Assembly: GCA_902168105.1 (NCBI GenBank)
Contig: CABHOY010000024.1
Location: forward strand, 149,564-213,563
DNA: 64,000 nt
Direction of reading: 5' to 3'
From: an uncultured Flavihumibacter sp.
Lineage (GTDB): Bacteria > Bacteroidota > Bacteroidia > Chitinophagales > Chitinophagaceae
Shown: piece by piece, positions 51,846 through 61,015 of the stretch
Layout of the letters: the number at the start of each line of letters is the position of its first letter
How positions within the stretch are numbered: position 1 is the first letter of the stretch
Notes under the pieces: generated by a model
Database searches by the model: none
What the model saw: the letters and a program-made list of their open reading frames with translations, nothing else
What the model was told of the DNA's origin: nothing
Position numbers and translations under genes: made by a program

Positions 51846-54722
51846 CTAGTTTTTCAGTTCCAGCTTGAGGAAACGGGCTGTATGACTGTCTTTGCAGTTG
51901 ACCACTTCTTCCGGTGTACCGCTGCAAAGGATAGTACCTCCACCGGCGCCTCCTTCTGGTCCCAGGTCGACAATGTGATCGGCCATTTTGATCACGTCCA
52001 GGTTGTGTTCAATTACCAGTACGGTATTGCCACGGTCAACCAGTTTATTGAGAACATTCAGCAGCAGCTGGATGTCCTGGAAGTGAAGTCCTGTAGTCGG
52101 TTCGTCCAGAATGTAGATGGTCTTGCCGGTATCTTTCTTGGAAAGCTCCGTAGCCAGTTTCACACGCTGGGCTTCCCCTCCGGAAAGCGTTACGGCCGAC
52201 TGTCCCAGGGTAATATAACCTAAACCGACATCCTGGAGGGTTTTGACCTTACGGTAAATGTAGTTGATAGGCTGGAAGAATTCCACGGCTTCATCTACGG
52301 TCATATCCAGTACATCGGAGATAGATTTTCCTTTCCACCGGATCTCGAGTGTTTCCCTGTTGTAGCGGCGTCCATTACATTTCTCACAGTGTACATATAC
52401 ATCCGGGAGGAAGTTCATTTCTATCACGCGCATGCCGCCGCCTTCACAAACATCACAGCGGCCGCTTTTCACATTGAAGGAGAACCGGCCTGCATTGTAA
52501 CCTCTGATCTTGGCTTCCGGCACCTGGGAGAACAGCTGGCGGATGTCTGTAAAGAATCCGCAGTAGGTGGCTGGGTTGCTCCTGGGTGTACGCCCGATCG
52601 GAGATTGGTCTATTTCTATTACCTTATCTATGTTCTCCAGGCCTTTGATGCTTTTGTAGGGCATCGGCTCCATCTTGGAGTCGTAGGCATGTTTACTGAG
52701 GATAGGGTACAGCGTTTCGTTGATCAGGGTTGACTTTCCGCTACCGGATACGCCTGTAACGCAAATGAATACCCCGAGAGGGAGTTTCAGGCTGACGTTT
52801 TTCAGGTTATTACCTGTAGCGCCTTTCAGTTCGAGGAACTTGCCGTTGCCTTTACGGCGTTCGGCGGGTACCGGCACTACACGTTTACCGTTCAGGTAAC
52901 CTGCTGTGGGGGTATCCAGTTTGAGGATCTGGTCAGGTGCGCCCTGGGCGATGATCTGTCCGCCGTGTATACCAGCTCCCGGCCCAATGTCCACGAGATA
53001 ATCAGCGTGCAGCATGATGTCTTTGTCATGCTCTACGACGATCACGGTGTTACCCATCTCTTTCAGATTGCGGAGGGCATCGATCAACTGCATGTTATCG
53101 CGTTGATGCAGCCCTATGCTTGGTTCATCCAGGATGTAGGTGATACCCATCAGCTGGGAGCCTATCTGTGTGGCCAGTCGTATACGCTGACTTTCACCAC
53201 CGCTTAGTGTACGGGTGGAACGGTACAAGGTTAGGTAGTTCAAGCCTACGTTAAGCAGGAAGCCAAGTCGCTCACGGATCTCCTTGAGGATATCTTTGGC
53301 GATGGTGTTCTGCTTTTTGTCCAGACGTTTCTCAAGGTCCTTAAACCAGTCCTGTAGCTTATCGAGGTCCATTCCGCCCAGTTCTGCGATATTCTTCTCG
53401 TCCACTTTGAAGAAAAGGCTTTCCTTTTTGAGGCGGGTGCCGTTACATTCGGGACAGGTGTGCAGTTTCATGAAGCTTTCCGCCCAGTTACGTACTGCAT
53501 CGGAAGAAGTATCGTTGAAATAACGGCGTACGGTATTGATCACCCCTTCGAATTCGTTGGCGTAGTCTGTTTCGCTGCCATCGCCGAATTCCATGTCCAT
53601 TTCCAGTTTACCATTCTCGTCGCCGAACAGCAGGAGGTTCAATGTCTTCTGCGGTAGGTCGGAGATAGGTGCTGTAAGGGAGAATTTATGTTTACGGGCC
53701 AGTTGCTGTACCTGTTTGAAGGTAAAGGTATCGCGGGCTTCGCCCAGGGGCGCGAGTCCACCGTCATTGATAGAAACGGAATAGTCTGGAATGACAGCGT
53801 TCATATCTATCTGGTAGATGGTGCCCAGTCCTTTACAGCGGGGACAGGCTCCGTAAGGGGAGTTAAAAGAGAAGGTGTTAGGAGATGGCTCTTCGTAGGA
53901 AAGGCCGGTATCCTCACACATCAGCTGTTTACTGTACTGGCTGATCTTTCCGCTGTCGTTGTCCATGATGAAGAGCAGGCCTTTACCCATGTGGAGCGCT
54001 TTCTGTACGCTCTGGCTGATACGGGTACGGGCGTCGTCGAGTACCTGGATACGGTCTACGACCAGTTCAATATCATGGATCTTATAGCGGTCTACCTGCA
54101 TACGTTCTTTCAGGTCGAGGATCTCGCCGTTGACGCGCACTTTCAGGTAGCCCTGTTTACGGAGTTGTTCGAACAGCTCGCGATAGTGTCCTTTACGGCC
54201 ACGGATCAGGGGAGCTAATATTACCAGTTTCTTCTTTGGATAATTTTTGAACACATGGTCCAGGATCTCTTCTTCAGAGAAGCGGGTCATGCGTTTGCCT
54301 GTATTATAGGAATAGGCAATGCCCACACGTGCGTACAGCAGACGGAGGAAGTCATATATCTCCGTGATGGTGCCTACGGTAGAACGGGGGTTTTTGTTTG
54401 TTGTTTTCTGTTCGATGGAGATAACCGGGGAAAGGCCGGTGATCTTATCTACGTCCGGGCGTTCCATGTCACCGATGAACTGGCGGGCATAAGCGGAGAA
54501 GCTTTCCATGTATCTTCTCTGCCCTTCGGCATAGATGGTATCGAACGCAAGGGAAGATTTTCCGCTTCCGCTGATGCCTGTAATGACTACCAGTTTGTTC
54601 TTGGGTAACTGCAGGTCCAGGTTTTTCAGGTTGTGTGCCCTGGCGCCAAACACTGCTATATGGTCATCTGCCGTGACCGGTGCCGGGTCAGGCTTTATTA
54701 CATTCTCTTTCTTCTTTGCCAT
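51846..54722 (-). CDS. uvrA: Excinuclease ABC subunit A
   Basis: UvrA detects bulky DNA damage and loads UvrB in nucleotide excision repair. The 958-residue protein has both ABC modules: Walker A GISGSGKSS at residues 49-57 and GVSGSGKSTLINETLYP later, signatures LSGGESQRIRLA and LSGGEAQRVKLA, and zinc-finger Cys pairs (CPRCKGLG, CPECNGTR, CDVCEGGGMRVIEMNF, CEKCNGRRYN). The length is normal for Bacteroidota. A terminator-like hairpin and a palindrome lie upstream (see separate entries), suggesting regulated expression. Confidence 0.97.
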   Translation of the reverse strand: MAKKKENVIKPDPAPVTADDHIAVFGARAHNLKNLDLQLPKNKLVVITGISGSGKSSLAFDTIYAEGQRRYMESFSAYARQFIGDMERPDVDKITGLSPVISIEQKTTNKNPRSTVGTITEIYDFLRLLYARVGIAYSYNTGKRMTRFSEEEILDHVFKNYPKKKLVILAPLIRGRKGHYRELFEQLRKQGYLKVRVNGEILDLKERMQVDRYKIHDIELVVDRIQVLDDARTRISQSVQKALHMGKGLLFIMDNDSGKISQYSKQLMCEDTGLSYEEPSPNTFSFNSPYGACPRCKGLGTIYQIDMNAVIPDYSVSINDGGLAPLGEARDTFTFKQVQQLARKHKFSLTAPISDLPQKTLNLLLFGDENGKLEMDMEFGDGSETDYANEFEGVINTVRRYFNDTSSDAVRNWAESFMKLHTCPECNGTRLKKESLFFKVDEKNIAELGGMDLDKLQDWFKDLEKRLDKKQNTIAKDILKEIRERLGFLLNVGLNYLTLYRSTRTLSGGESQRIRLATQIGSQLMGITYILDEPSIGLHQRDNMQLIDALRNLKEMGNTVIVVEHDKDIMLHADYLVDIGPGAGIHGGQIIAQGAPDQILKLDTPTAGYLNGKRVVPVPAERRKGNGKFLELKGATGNNLKNVSLKLPLGVFICVTGVSGSGKSTLINETLYPILSKHAYDSKMEPMPYKSIKGLENIDKVIEIDQSPIGRTPRSNPATYCGFFTDIRQLFSQVPEAKIRGYNAGRFSFNVKSGRCDVCEGGGMRVIEMNFLPDVYVHCEKCNGRRYNRETLEIRWKGKSISDVLDMTVDEAVEFFQPINYIYRKVKTLQDVGLGYITLGQSAVTLSGGEAQRVKLATELSKKDTGKTIYILDEPTTGLHFQDIQLLLNVLNKLVDRGNTVLVIEHNLDVIKMADHIVDLGPEGGAGGGTILCSGTPEEVVNCKDSHTARFLKLELKN

Positions 54723-54736
54723 ATCTGATTAAAAAG

Positions 54737-54762
54737 CCGTGGTCGTTCGGAATATACCACGG
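54737..54762 (-). other. Terminator-like hairpin in the uvrA leader
   Basis: A 7-bp stem CCGTGGT / ACCACGG with a 12-base loop, followed by five U on the minus strand, ends only 9 bases before the uvrA ATG. If the promoter is at 54777-54784, the hairpin lies inside the leader and could attenuate uvrA. It could also end a transcript coming from the fabF side, though fabF has its own terminator at 55281. Confidence 0.5.
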
Positions 54763-54776
54763 ACTATTTTAGACTA

Positions 54777-54817
54777 CTAAACTACGGCATAATTACGAGT
54801 TTACTAAAAATTTTAGT
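54777..54817 (-). promoter_or_regulatory. Candidate uvrA promoter with 15-bp palindrome
   Basis: TAGTTTAG (54784-54777 on the minus strand) is one base from TAnnTTTG. A palindrome ACTAAAA-A-TTTTAGT (54803-54817) covers the expected -33 position, the usual place for a repressor such as LexA. More TTTAGTA-type words lie nearby. Both calls rest on inspection. Confidence 0.45.
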
Positions 54818-55160
54818 GTAGCTTTTTAGTAACATATTGATAGTCAATAGTTGTCGGTTGAGGTGTGTAGTGTAGTCCTTTCTGCTTCGACATGATATAT
54901 AATGTACAGGCCATATTGGCCAGTATTTGGCCGGTATTTGTATAGTGTTCACTATAGAAAAAGGCCTGTAATACTATAGTAGATGGCCTATACATTATAC
55001 AACGGACCGGCAAAGAGAGACTGATCAAGGGAATAAGAGGTGTTGACTGCTAATGAGCGGACGGTGTGCAGGTAGTTTTATGAGGGGGATAGTACCAGAT
55101 CTTATCCGAAGGAGAAAAACTACGCTTCGGGTAAAAGTACGCTTTATACATGCCTTATAT

Positions 55161-55275
55161 ACGACGCATACATGACGTATACATGACGCATAGTTGGACT
55201 TGAGCAATTAGAAAGTGCGCTTTTATGGCTGGTCGAAGAGGGGTCGAACAAGCGTCGAAGAAGCGTCGAAGAAGG
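55161..55275. repeat. Two families of 11-bp tandem repeats
   Basis: Four units beginning GTCGAA start at 55232, 55243, 55254 and 55265 (consensus GTCGAAGAAGC, 11 bp), and two units of ACATGACG(C/T)AT at 55170-55191 plus a partial one at 55161 also repeat every 11 bp. They lie in the 619-base gap between uvrA and fabF, which has no supported gene; the small frames there (60-76 codons) lack family resemblance. The 11-bp period places each unit on the same DNA face. Confidence 0.7.
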
Positions 55276-55280
55276 AAATA

Positions 55281-55318
55281 TGAAAAAAGCGAATTACGGA
55301 CGTAATTCGCTTTTTTCA
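55281..55318. terminator. Terminator of fabF
   Basis: A perfect 18-bp inverted repeat (55281-55298 with 55301-55318, core GCGAATTACG) carries six A and six T at its arms. It lies 24 bases past the fabF stop and can work both ways. Confidence 0.92.
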
Positions 55319-55341
55319 TTATTGTAGTATGGTCGGGCAGA

Positions 55342-56604
55342 TTATGCCTTATATTTTTTGAATATAACGATCGCATTATGGCCACCGAAACCGAAGGTGT
55401 TGCTCATGGCAACATTTACGGTACGTTCCTGGGCCTTACCGAGGGTCAGGTTCAGGTTGGTCGGGATACCTTCGCCCAGCGCGCTGGTATTGATGGTTGG
55501 AGGCACCAGGTCGAACTGAGTCGCCTTGATACAGGCGATAGCTTCGATCGCGCCGGCAGCACCCAGGAGGTGACCGGTCATAGATTTGGTAGCGCTGATA
55601 TTTATATTGGTGAGATTATCGCCAAATACGCCGGTGATACCTTTCAGCTCGCTTACATCGCCCAGTGGGGTAGAAGTAGCGTGTGCGTTGATATAGTCTA
55701 CATCTTCTGGCTTCAGATCTGCATCTTCCAGGGCTCTCTGCATGCCCAGGCGGGCGCCGAGGCCTTCCGGATGGGTAGCGGTGAGGTGATAAGCGTCAGC
55801 GGTCATAGCGCCACCTACCATTTCTGCGTAGATGGTAGCGCCCCTTTTCACTGCGTGCTCATATTCTTCCAGGATGATAGCGCCAGCGCCCTCTCCCATT
55901 ACGAAACCATCACGGTCAGCGTCGAAAGGACGGGAAGCGGTAGCATGATCGTCATTGCGGGTAGACAGTGCCTTGAGGGCATTGAAACCTGCGATACCAG
56001 CGCGGGTAACAGGCGCTTCGGAGCCACCGGCAACGATAGCGTTAGCTTTACCCAGGCGGATGTAGTTGAAAGCATCTACCAATGCACTGCTGGAAGAGGC
56101 GCAGGCAGATACGGTACAGTAGTTCACACCCATGAAACCATATTTCATGGAGATTTGACCTGCTGCGATATCGGAGATCAGTTTAGGAATGAAGAAAGGA
56201 TTGAATTTAGGAATGAAACCTCCCTGAGCAAATTCAACGATCTGGTCTTCGAAGGTCTGCATACCGCCGTTACCGGAGGCCCAGATAACACCGATTTGGG
56301 TCTTGTCCACACCATCCAGGTGAAGGCCGGCGTGTTCAACAGCCTCCTGTGCAGCCACCATGGCATATTGCGTGAACATGTCCATTTTACGGGCTTCCTT
56401 CTTTTCCATGAATTTTTCTATATCAAAACCTTTCAGTTCGCAGGCGAACTTGGTTTTAAACTCCGTAGTGTCGAAACGGGTAATAGGACCAGCACCACCG
56501 GTACCAGATTTCAAACTATTCCAGAATGTGTTTACATCGTTTCCGATAGGCGTTAAGGCCCCCAGCCCGGTAACCACAACCCTTTTTAACGTAACAGTGC
56601 GCAT
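55342..56604 (-). CDS. fabF: 3-oxoacyl-[acyl-carrier-protein] synthase II
   Basis: FabF (KAS II) elongates acyl-ACP in fatty acid synthesis and sets the unsaturation of longer chains. The 420-residue protein begins RVVVTGLGALTPIGND and has the catalytic triad: Cys168 in TVSACASSSS, His in NAHATSTPLGD (about 310) and His in KSMTGHLLGAAGA (about 346), then the C-terminal NTFGFGGHNA. It is transcribed alone; no acpP lies directly upstream, unlike in E. coli. A desaturase gene follows upstream on the same strand, so both act on chain composition. Confidence 0.96.
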   Translation of the reverse strand: MRTVTLKRVVVTGLGALTPIGNDVNTFWNSLKSGTGGAGPITRFDTTEFKTKFACELKGFDIEKFMEKKEARKMDMFTQYAMVAAQEAVEHAGLHLDGVDKTQIGVIWASGNGGMQTFEDQIVEFAQGGFIPKFNPFFIPKLISDIAAGQISMKYGFMGVNYCTVSACASSSSALVDAFNYIRLGKANAIVAGGSEAPVTRAGIAGFNALKALSTRNDDHATASRPFDADRDGFVMGEGAGAIILEEYEHAVKRGATIYAEMVGGAMTADAYHLTATHPEGLGARLGMQRALEDADLKPEDVDYINAHATSTPLGDVSELKGITGVFGDNLTNINISATKSMTGHLLGAAGAIEAIACIKATQFDLVPPTINTSALGEGIPTNLNLTLGKAQERTVNVAMSNTFGFGGHNAIVIFKKYKA

Positions 56605-56637
56605 AATGCTTTGACTTTAAAATCGAAAGTTAGAGCG

Positions 56638-56679
56638 CAAATTTAGGCACTTATTCTTATGATTACGCATATTCATAAG
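56638..56679 (-). promoter_or_regulatory. fabF promoter and inverted repeat
   Basis: A perfect -7 element TAAATTTG lies at 56645-56638 on the minus strand, about 30 bases before the ATG. Upstream, CTTATGA (56656-56662) and TCATAAG (56673-56679) form a 7-bp inverted repeat with a 10-base spacer over the -33 to -50 region, a possible operator for a fatty-acid regulator. Confidence 0.5.
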
Positions 56680-56716
56680 ATTTATGTGTCATATAAATAA
56701 AAAAGGGGTGTGTTTA

Positions 56717-57793
56717 TCAGGCTATAGCGCTGGCAGCGGGTATGGCAGCCAGATCTATTTTCCGGGTACGGGCCTTCAGGAAGGCAATAATTTCTTCATC
56801 TGAACTGAACCTGTTGCCAATATTGACAAAATGCCGGGCCAGGAGGTCATATCTTTTCCCCATCAGGTAAAGCCACACATGGAGGAAGTGAATCCCGTCA
56901 AATACGATGGCGTCATTGGCAATATACTCTGCAAGCGTTTGCCGGAAGAAATGAGGATGTTCAGTCCAGTGCATGGAAGGTTTCACATGATGACTGATGT
57001 GGTAGCCGTCATTCCAGCACTTATGGTTATATTTTGTATTGATACAAGTAATACTATTTTTATATGAGTTTTCGGGCTCACTGGCATCGATAAAGGCATG
57101 CTGCGCCCAGTTGCCTACCATCATGATGATCCGGGAGATCGCAAAAGGGATGATAAATACCACCAGTGTAGCGGGGAAGCTAATAAATGACAAGCCTATG
57201 CATGCCAGGATGAAGATAAGCTCTCCCCGGGCAGCTTTGACCATGAGTTTTTGCCGGTGCTTGCGGATAAAATATTGACAGAGGGTGATGACACCTGTAA
57301 ATACAAAGCTGGTCAGATACCTGCCGAAGCTTCTGAATGAATCCCGTTGGTAAGCCATTGTACTGCTTTCATCTTCCGGCATGTTGTTTTCCGGATGGTG
57401 CATACCGATGTGATGGCTGTAGTAAGTCTCCGGGGTCTGACCAAACAGCGGTCCTATTACCCAGGGCAGATAGTGATTGAGGAATCCGTATTTTTTATTG
57501 AAGAAGACCCTGTGGCTGGTACAGTGTAACATCAGTCCGAAGGAGCCTTTATATCTGAAGTTATTCAATACCTGGTAGATAATGGCGGCCGTCCACCATA
57601 ACCATCCGGGTAGGGGGAGGTATAAAATAATTGCCAGTGGCAATAATATGAAAGTCAGTTCCAGTGTCAGGTAAACAAATGGGAGGTCGCGTTCATCACG
57701 GATCATGGACTTGCAAAAACGCTGGAAGACGTTGTCCGGGCTAACGGGTTTAACGTAAACGGGATCAGTGATTACACCAGTGAATGTTTTCAT
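56717..57793 (-). CDS. Membrane fatty acid desaturase family protein
   Basis: This 358-residue membrane protein has the three histidine boxes of desaturases/hydroxylases: HCTSHR (HxxxH, near residue 90), HHIGMHH (near 128) and HISHHVKPSMHW (HxxHH, near 262), which bind a di-iron centre. Four or more hydrophobic segments surround them. It would act on lipid acyl chains in the inner membrane. The gene is upstream of fabF on the minus strand with a 112-base gap. The exact position of the introduced double bond or hydroxyl cannot be told. Confidence 0.88.
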   Translation of the reverse strand: MKTFTGVITDPVYVKPVSPDNVFQRFCKSMIRDERDLPFVYLTLELTFILLPLAIILYLPLPGWLWWTAAIIYQVLNNFRYKGSFGLMLHCTSHRVFFNKKYGFLNHYLPWVIGPLFGQTPETYYSHHIGMHHPENNMPEDESSTMAYQRDSFRSFGRYLTSFVFTGVITLCQYFIRKHRQKLMVKAARGELIFILACIGLSFISFPATLVVFIIPFAISRIIMMVGNWAQHAFIDASEPENSYKNSITCINTKYNHKCWNDGYHISHHVKPSMHWTEHPHFFRQTLAEYIANDAIVFDGIHFLHVWLYLMGKRYDLLARHFVNIGNRFSSDEEIIAFLKARTRKIDLAAIPAASAIA

Positions 57794-57928
57794 TAACAGT
57801 TGTTTAGGTCGTTGATCGCATTGGTCCTATTAAGATAACTCAATAGTCCGACAAATCTTATTCCAAAAAACTTTTGGATAAGATAAAATAATTCCTATTT
57901 TTGCAACCCCTAACGGGGGAAATGATTC

Positions 57929-58017
57929 GGTGAGATGCCTGAGTGGCCGAAAGGAACGGTTTGCTAAACCGTCGTACGGGTCAAACTGTACCGAGGGTTC
58001 GAATCCCTCTCTCACCG
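57929..58017 (+). tRNA. tRNA-Ser(GCU)
   Basis: The 89-base sequence folds as a class II tRNA: acceptor stem GGTGAGA / TCTCACC, D arm with GAGTGGCCGAAAGGA, anticodon stem ACGGT / ACCGT with loop TTGCTAA (anticodon GCU, reading AGC and AGU), a long variable arm, and the T arm GAGGGTTCGAATCCCTC. The discriminator base is G. CCA is not encoded. Confidence 0.97.
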
Positions 58018-58019
58018 CT

Positions 58020-58067
58020 AAACCCGACTTCTTGAGAGTAATCTCAGAAAGTCGGGTTTCTTCTTTT
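58020..58067 (+). terminator. Terminator of tRNA-Ser
   Basis: An 11-bp stem AAACCCGACTT / AAGTCGGGTTT with an inner stem TGAGA / TCTCA and a T-rich tail follows directly on the tRNA 3' end. Confidence 0.88.
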
Positions 58068-58110
58068 TGTGAAACGCCCGTCAGGTCTGCAACGAAGGCG
58101 AACATTGTAT

Positions 58111-58509
58111 TCATTTTTTTGGTTCGAGGTTGATGCGTTTTCTTGTTGTTCCTTTTACATTTAAGTCAAATACTTTATCAAAGTCGTTTTCAGTGTATTC
58201 GGTAAATGGCTTATCAACCATTTCAATCCCTGCATTAGCAACAACGATATCAATTCGGTCAAACTTAGCCAGCGCCTGGTGGAAGAGGTCAGCAATAGCT
58301 TCAGGTTTTGACACGTCAGCCTTGATTAACTGATAATTTATATTATAGCTATCCATTAAGAGGATAGTGTCCTGGGCTGCAGTTTCGTCTGAGCTATAAT
58401 TCAAAATTAATTGCAGTCCTTCAGAAGCCAGCTTTTCAGCAATACCTCTGCCAATACCCTTAGATGCACCGGTAATCAGTGCTACTTTTCCTTTCAGTTC
58501 CGGATACAT
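58111..58509 (-). pseudogene. Truncated short-chain dehydrogenase (N-terminal half)
   Basis: The 132-residue product is the N-terminal half of an SDR oxidoreductase: the NAD(P) motif TGASKGIGRGIA (residues 14-25) and NAG in VVANAGIEMV (about residue 93), up to the DLNVKGT strand (about 119). It then stops with unrelated TRKRINLEPKK. The catalytic Ser, Tyr and Lys are missing, so it cannot be an active enzyme. A matching C-terminal piece lies at 61016-61311. It is the last gene of the block next to tRNA-Ser. Confidence 0.8.
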
Positions 58510-58529
58510 TATTTTTAAGTTTTGTATGA

Positions 58530-58985
58530 TTACTCAGCTTTAACCGGCCAGGAACCTGTTTGTAACAGCATACTAAGCCAATCTTCCAGGTGCCATGTTT
58601 TAGTGAGCCTGCCATCTTTTAAATGATGGAATTCATGTATAGCAATTGTTAACTTTTGATGTGTGGGCGCAATTCCCATAAATTCATTGCCATGTGTAAA
58701 GGACATCTCCGCCCTTACTCCTGCACGTTCATGAGTACCAAATATCTCGTGCACTTTAATTGTTACATCTGGAAATGACTGAGTAAAATTGCGTACCAGT
58801 TCTTTATATCCTTCGGGGCCATCCTGTTGCCCCGGTGCAAGCGGAATGTCCTGCCAGTCAGCTTCCAGTATACGGTCAACCACGCTGTAATCCCGGTTAG
58901 TGAATACACCATAAAAGGAGATCAGTGTATTGATTTCTTCCTGTGTGAGGGCTTTAGCCACCCCATCTGCTATATAGTTTGCCAT
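58530..58985 (-). CDS. SnoaL-like ester cyclase family protein
   Basis: This 151-residue protein has the NTF2/SnoaL fold pattern: a helical N-terminus (LTQEEINTLISFYGVFTNRDYSVVDRIL), WQDIPLAPGQQDGPEGYKELVRNFTQSFPDVTIKVHEIF and the closing strand HHLKDGRLTKTWHLEDWLSML. Such proteins are annotated as ester cyclase or nuclear transport factor 2 family, with variable or no activity. It lies between a quinone-reductase-like gene and the truncated SDR, all in one direction, in a block typical of Bacteroidota accessory detoxification cassettes. The substrate is unknown. Confidence 0.82.
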   Translation of the reverse strand: MANYIADGVAKALTQEEINTLISFYGVFTNRDYSVVDRILEADWQDIPLAPGQQDGPEGYKELVRNFTQSFPDVTIKVHEIFGTHERAGVRAEMSFTHGNEFMGIAPTHQKLTIAIHEFHHLKDGRLTKTWHLEDWLSMLLQTGSWPVKAE

Positions 58986-59013
58986 GTAGTTACTATGTTG
59001 AATAGATTAATAT

Positions 59014-59970
59014 TTAGTTTACCGATACGGCCACCTTGCCAATTGCCCTGCCTGATTCTACAGCAGCTTGTGCCGCTGGTAATTGATCAAAGCTGAATGT
59101 CTGGGTAACTTTTGGAAGAATATGACCTTCGCGGATAAGCTTACTGATTTCGGTCAGCACTTCAACTGAAGAGTTGACAAACACACCGTATCCGCTAACT
59201 TCCGCTGCCTGTAGTTGCGCTTCAATAGCACTTTGAAAATATGGCTGCAAGTAAACCAAACGGCCCCCCTTTTTAAGGACACTTATCGACCGCTGCACAT
59301 GTTCCACAGAGTTGATCGTGTCAATAACTACATCCACATCCTGAAGCTGTTTCTCAAAAGGTTGTACGGTATAGTCGATAAATTCATCTACACCGAGCGC
59401 ACGTACAAAACGCTCATTTTTTGCGGATGCGGTACCAATAACGTAAGCGCCTATATGCTTTGCGATTTGCAGAGCAAAGTGTCCAACACCACCTGATGCA
59501 GCATGTATCAGTACCTTTTCACCTTTCTTTACCTTCCCTAAAGTCACTACGGCTTGCCATGCTGTCATTGAGGCCATCGGTGTAGCTCCCGCAGCTATAA
59601 AATCCAGTTCTGCTGGTTTACGTATAAGCTGATTGGCAGAAGCTGCTACATAAGTAGCATAGGTATTGCCCAATCCTGGCATATTTAAAAGCCCATAGAC
59701 TTCATCTCCTGGTTTAAGGTTATCTACACCTTCACCTGCCTGTTCCACAACACCGGCTACATCCCAACCTAAAATTACCTGTTGCGGAATATTACCTTGT
59801 GTGATCATACCCAGAAAGTCTTTGGAGTTTCGCACCTGAACGTCAATAGGATTAATGCCAATGGCCTTGGTTTTAATCAGTACCTCATTTGCCTTAATGT
59901 GTGGGCTGGCTATAGTGGTTTTCTTTAAATTTTCTACACCACCGTTCTGTTCTAAAATGTAAGCTTCCAT
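59014..59970 (-). CDS. NADP-dependent zinc-type oxidoreductase (quinone reductase-like)
   Basis: This 318-residue MDR-superfamily protein (quinone oxidoreductase type, without catalytic zinc ligands) has the GroES-like N-domain (GINPIDVQVRNSKDFLG), the phrase VILGWDVAGVVEQAGEGV and the Rossmann motif VLIHAASGGVGHFALQIAKHIGAYVIGTAS (about 150-180). It reduces small quinones or enones with NADPH. It shares a strand with the ester cyclase and SDR fragment and is 113 bases downstream of the AraC regulator, which probably controls the cassette. Confidence 0.9.
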   Translation of the reverse strand: MEAYILEQNGGVENLKKTTIASPHIKANEVLIKTKAIGINPIDVQVRNSKDFLGMITQGNIPQQVILGWDVAGVVEQAGEGVDNLKPGDEVYGLLNMPGLGNTYATYVAASANQLIRKPAELDFIAAGATPMASMTAWQAVVTLGKVKKGEKVLIHAASGGVGHFALQIAKHIGAYVIGTASAKNERFVRALGVDEFIDYTVQPFEKQLQDVDVVIDTINSVEHVQRSISVLKKGGRLVYLQPYFQSAIEAQLQAAEVSGYGVFVNSSVEVLTEISKLIREGHILPKVTQTFSFDQLPAAQAAVESGRAIGKVAVSVN

Positions 59971-60083
59971 TTTTTTTGCTTTTGTTAGAACAAAGTTAGT
60001 AGCTCAAAGAATGATGAGGAAGGCTGATTCAAACCGAAAATGGTGCTAAACAAACAAGTTGAATTTAGTTCGGCGGTGAATAT

Positions 60084-60986
60084 TTACACCCGGAATTTCT
60101 GTGGGGTTGTAGCGCTTTTTTTCTTGAAAAATTTTACAAAATTGGACGTGTCCTCGAAACCCAGGCACCAGGCAATTTCAGAAATATTCCAGTTTGTATG
60201 CTTGAGCAATGCTCTGGCTTCTGAAGCTACCCGCTCCGAAATCAATTGTGTAGTTGTTTTACCCATAGCTTTCTTAAGTACCCGGTTCAGGTGATTAATA
60301 TGTACATTCAACTGATCTGCGAATTCTGCAGCCGTCTTCAGACGGATTTGCTGAACCGGCGATTCAATAGGGAATTGCCGTTCCAGGAGTTCCTGAAAAA
60401 GAGAGGCAATCCTGTCTCCCGCATTAGATCCTGACGTATCAATCACAGTAAGTGCCGGACGAAGCTTAAGCGCAGTATGCACCATCTCAAACACCGTGTT
60501 ACGAAGTACATCATATTTGTATGTATACTCCGAAGCAATCTCTTTGAACATTTTATCGAACAGGCTCATCACCTGCTCTACCTCGTTATCTGTAATGTCA
60601 AGTATAGGTGTGCCCCCAGGCTGATAAAGAGGATATTCTTTTATATTGCCAAAGCCCTTAAGATATTCTTCTGTAAAAACACAAAAAGCACCTGTAGGCC
60701 TGGTGGCAGCAGGGGTCCAGTTGTATGGGATCTGTGGGTTAGCAAACATCAGCATATTTTGTTTTACCTCATAGGTATGGTCTGCATACTCTACCTTATG
60801 CGCTCCTCTGATCAATGCGATTTTGTAATAATCCTTTCGACTGTAAGGCATGGGATACGCAGGCCTCTCACCTGCATAATCTTCCATCGTGAATACGTTG
60901 AAATGACCCGTTTTACGAAATATCTCACTTGGAAGAACCCCCATTTTCTCCCGATAAAAGGCTTCCAGTGACTCTGTTCTTTCCAT
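60084..60986 (-). CDS. AraC family transcriptional regulator
   Basis: This 300-residue protein has an N-terminal cupin-like sensor domain (about 30-130, HKVEYADHTYEVKQNMLMFANPQIPYNWTP) and a C-terminal double helix-turn-helix (about 200-300, TAAEFADQLNVHINHLNRVLKKAMGKTTTQLISERV and NWNISEIAWCLGFEDTSNFVKFFKKKSATTPQKFR). It is the natural regulator of the adjoining oxidoreductase cassette. The gene lies between the SDR C-terminal fragment and the oxidoreductase gene, all on the minus strand. Confidence 0.9.
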   Translation of the reverse strand: MERTESLEAFYREKMGVLPSEIFRKTGHFNVFTMEDYAGERPAYPMPYSRKDYYKIALIRGAHKVEYADHTYEVKQNMLMFANPQIPYNWTPAATRPTGAFCVFTEEYLKGFGNIKEYPLYQPGGTPILDITDNEVEQVMSLFDKMFKEIASEYTYKYDVLRNTVFEMVHTALKLRPALTVIDTSGSNAGDRIASLFQELLERQFPIESPVQQIRLKTAAEFADQLNVHINHLNRVLKKAMGKTTTQLISERVASEARALLKHTNWNISEIAWCLGFEDTSNFVKFFKKKSATTPQKFRV

Positions 60987-61015
60987 ATTGCATTTAATAT
61001 TTACCTTCTACAATA

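Noticed and set aside
54813..55207. Two short frames in the uvrA-fabF gap
   Set aside because: Composed of repeat DNA, with stop-rich neighbours and no ribosome-binding or family evidence.
55378..56556. 392-codon open frame opposite fabF
   Set aside because: Its sequence has no family pattern and mirrors fabF; the fabF motifs and codon use are clear on the other strand.
57830..58114. 94-codon frame across the tRNA-Ser gene
   Set aside because: Antisense to a clear tRNA.
58131..58140. GGTTCGA at the SDR break, equal to part of the tRNA-Ser T arm, as an att site
   Set aside because: Only 7 bases match, which is at chance level; no integrase is in the window.
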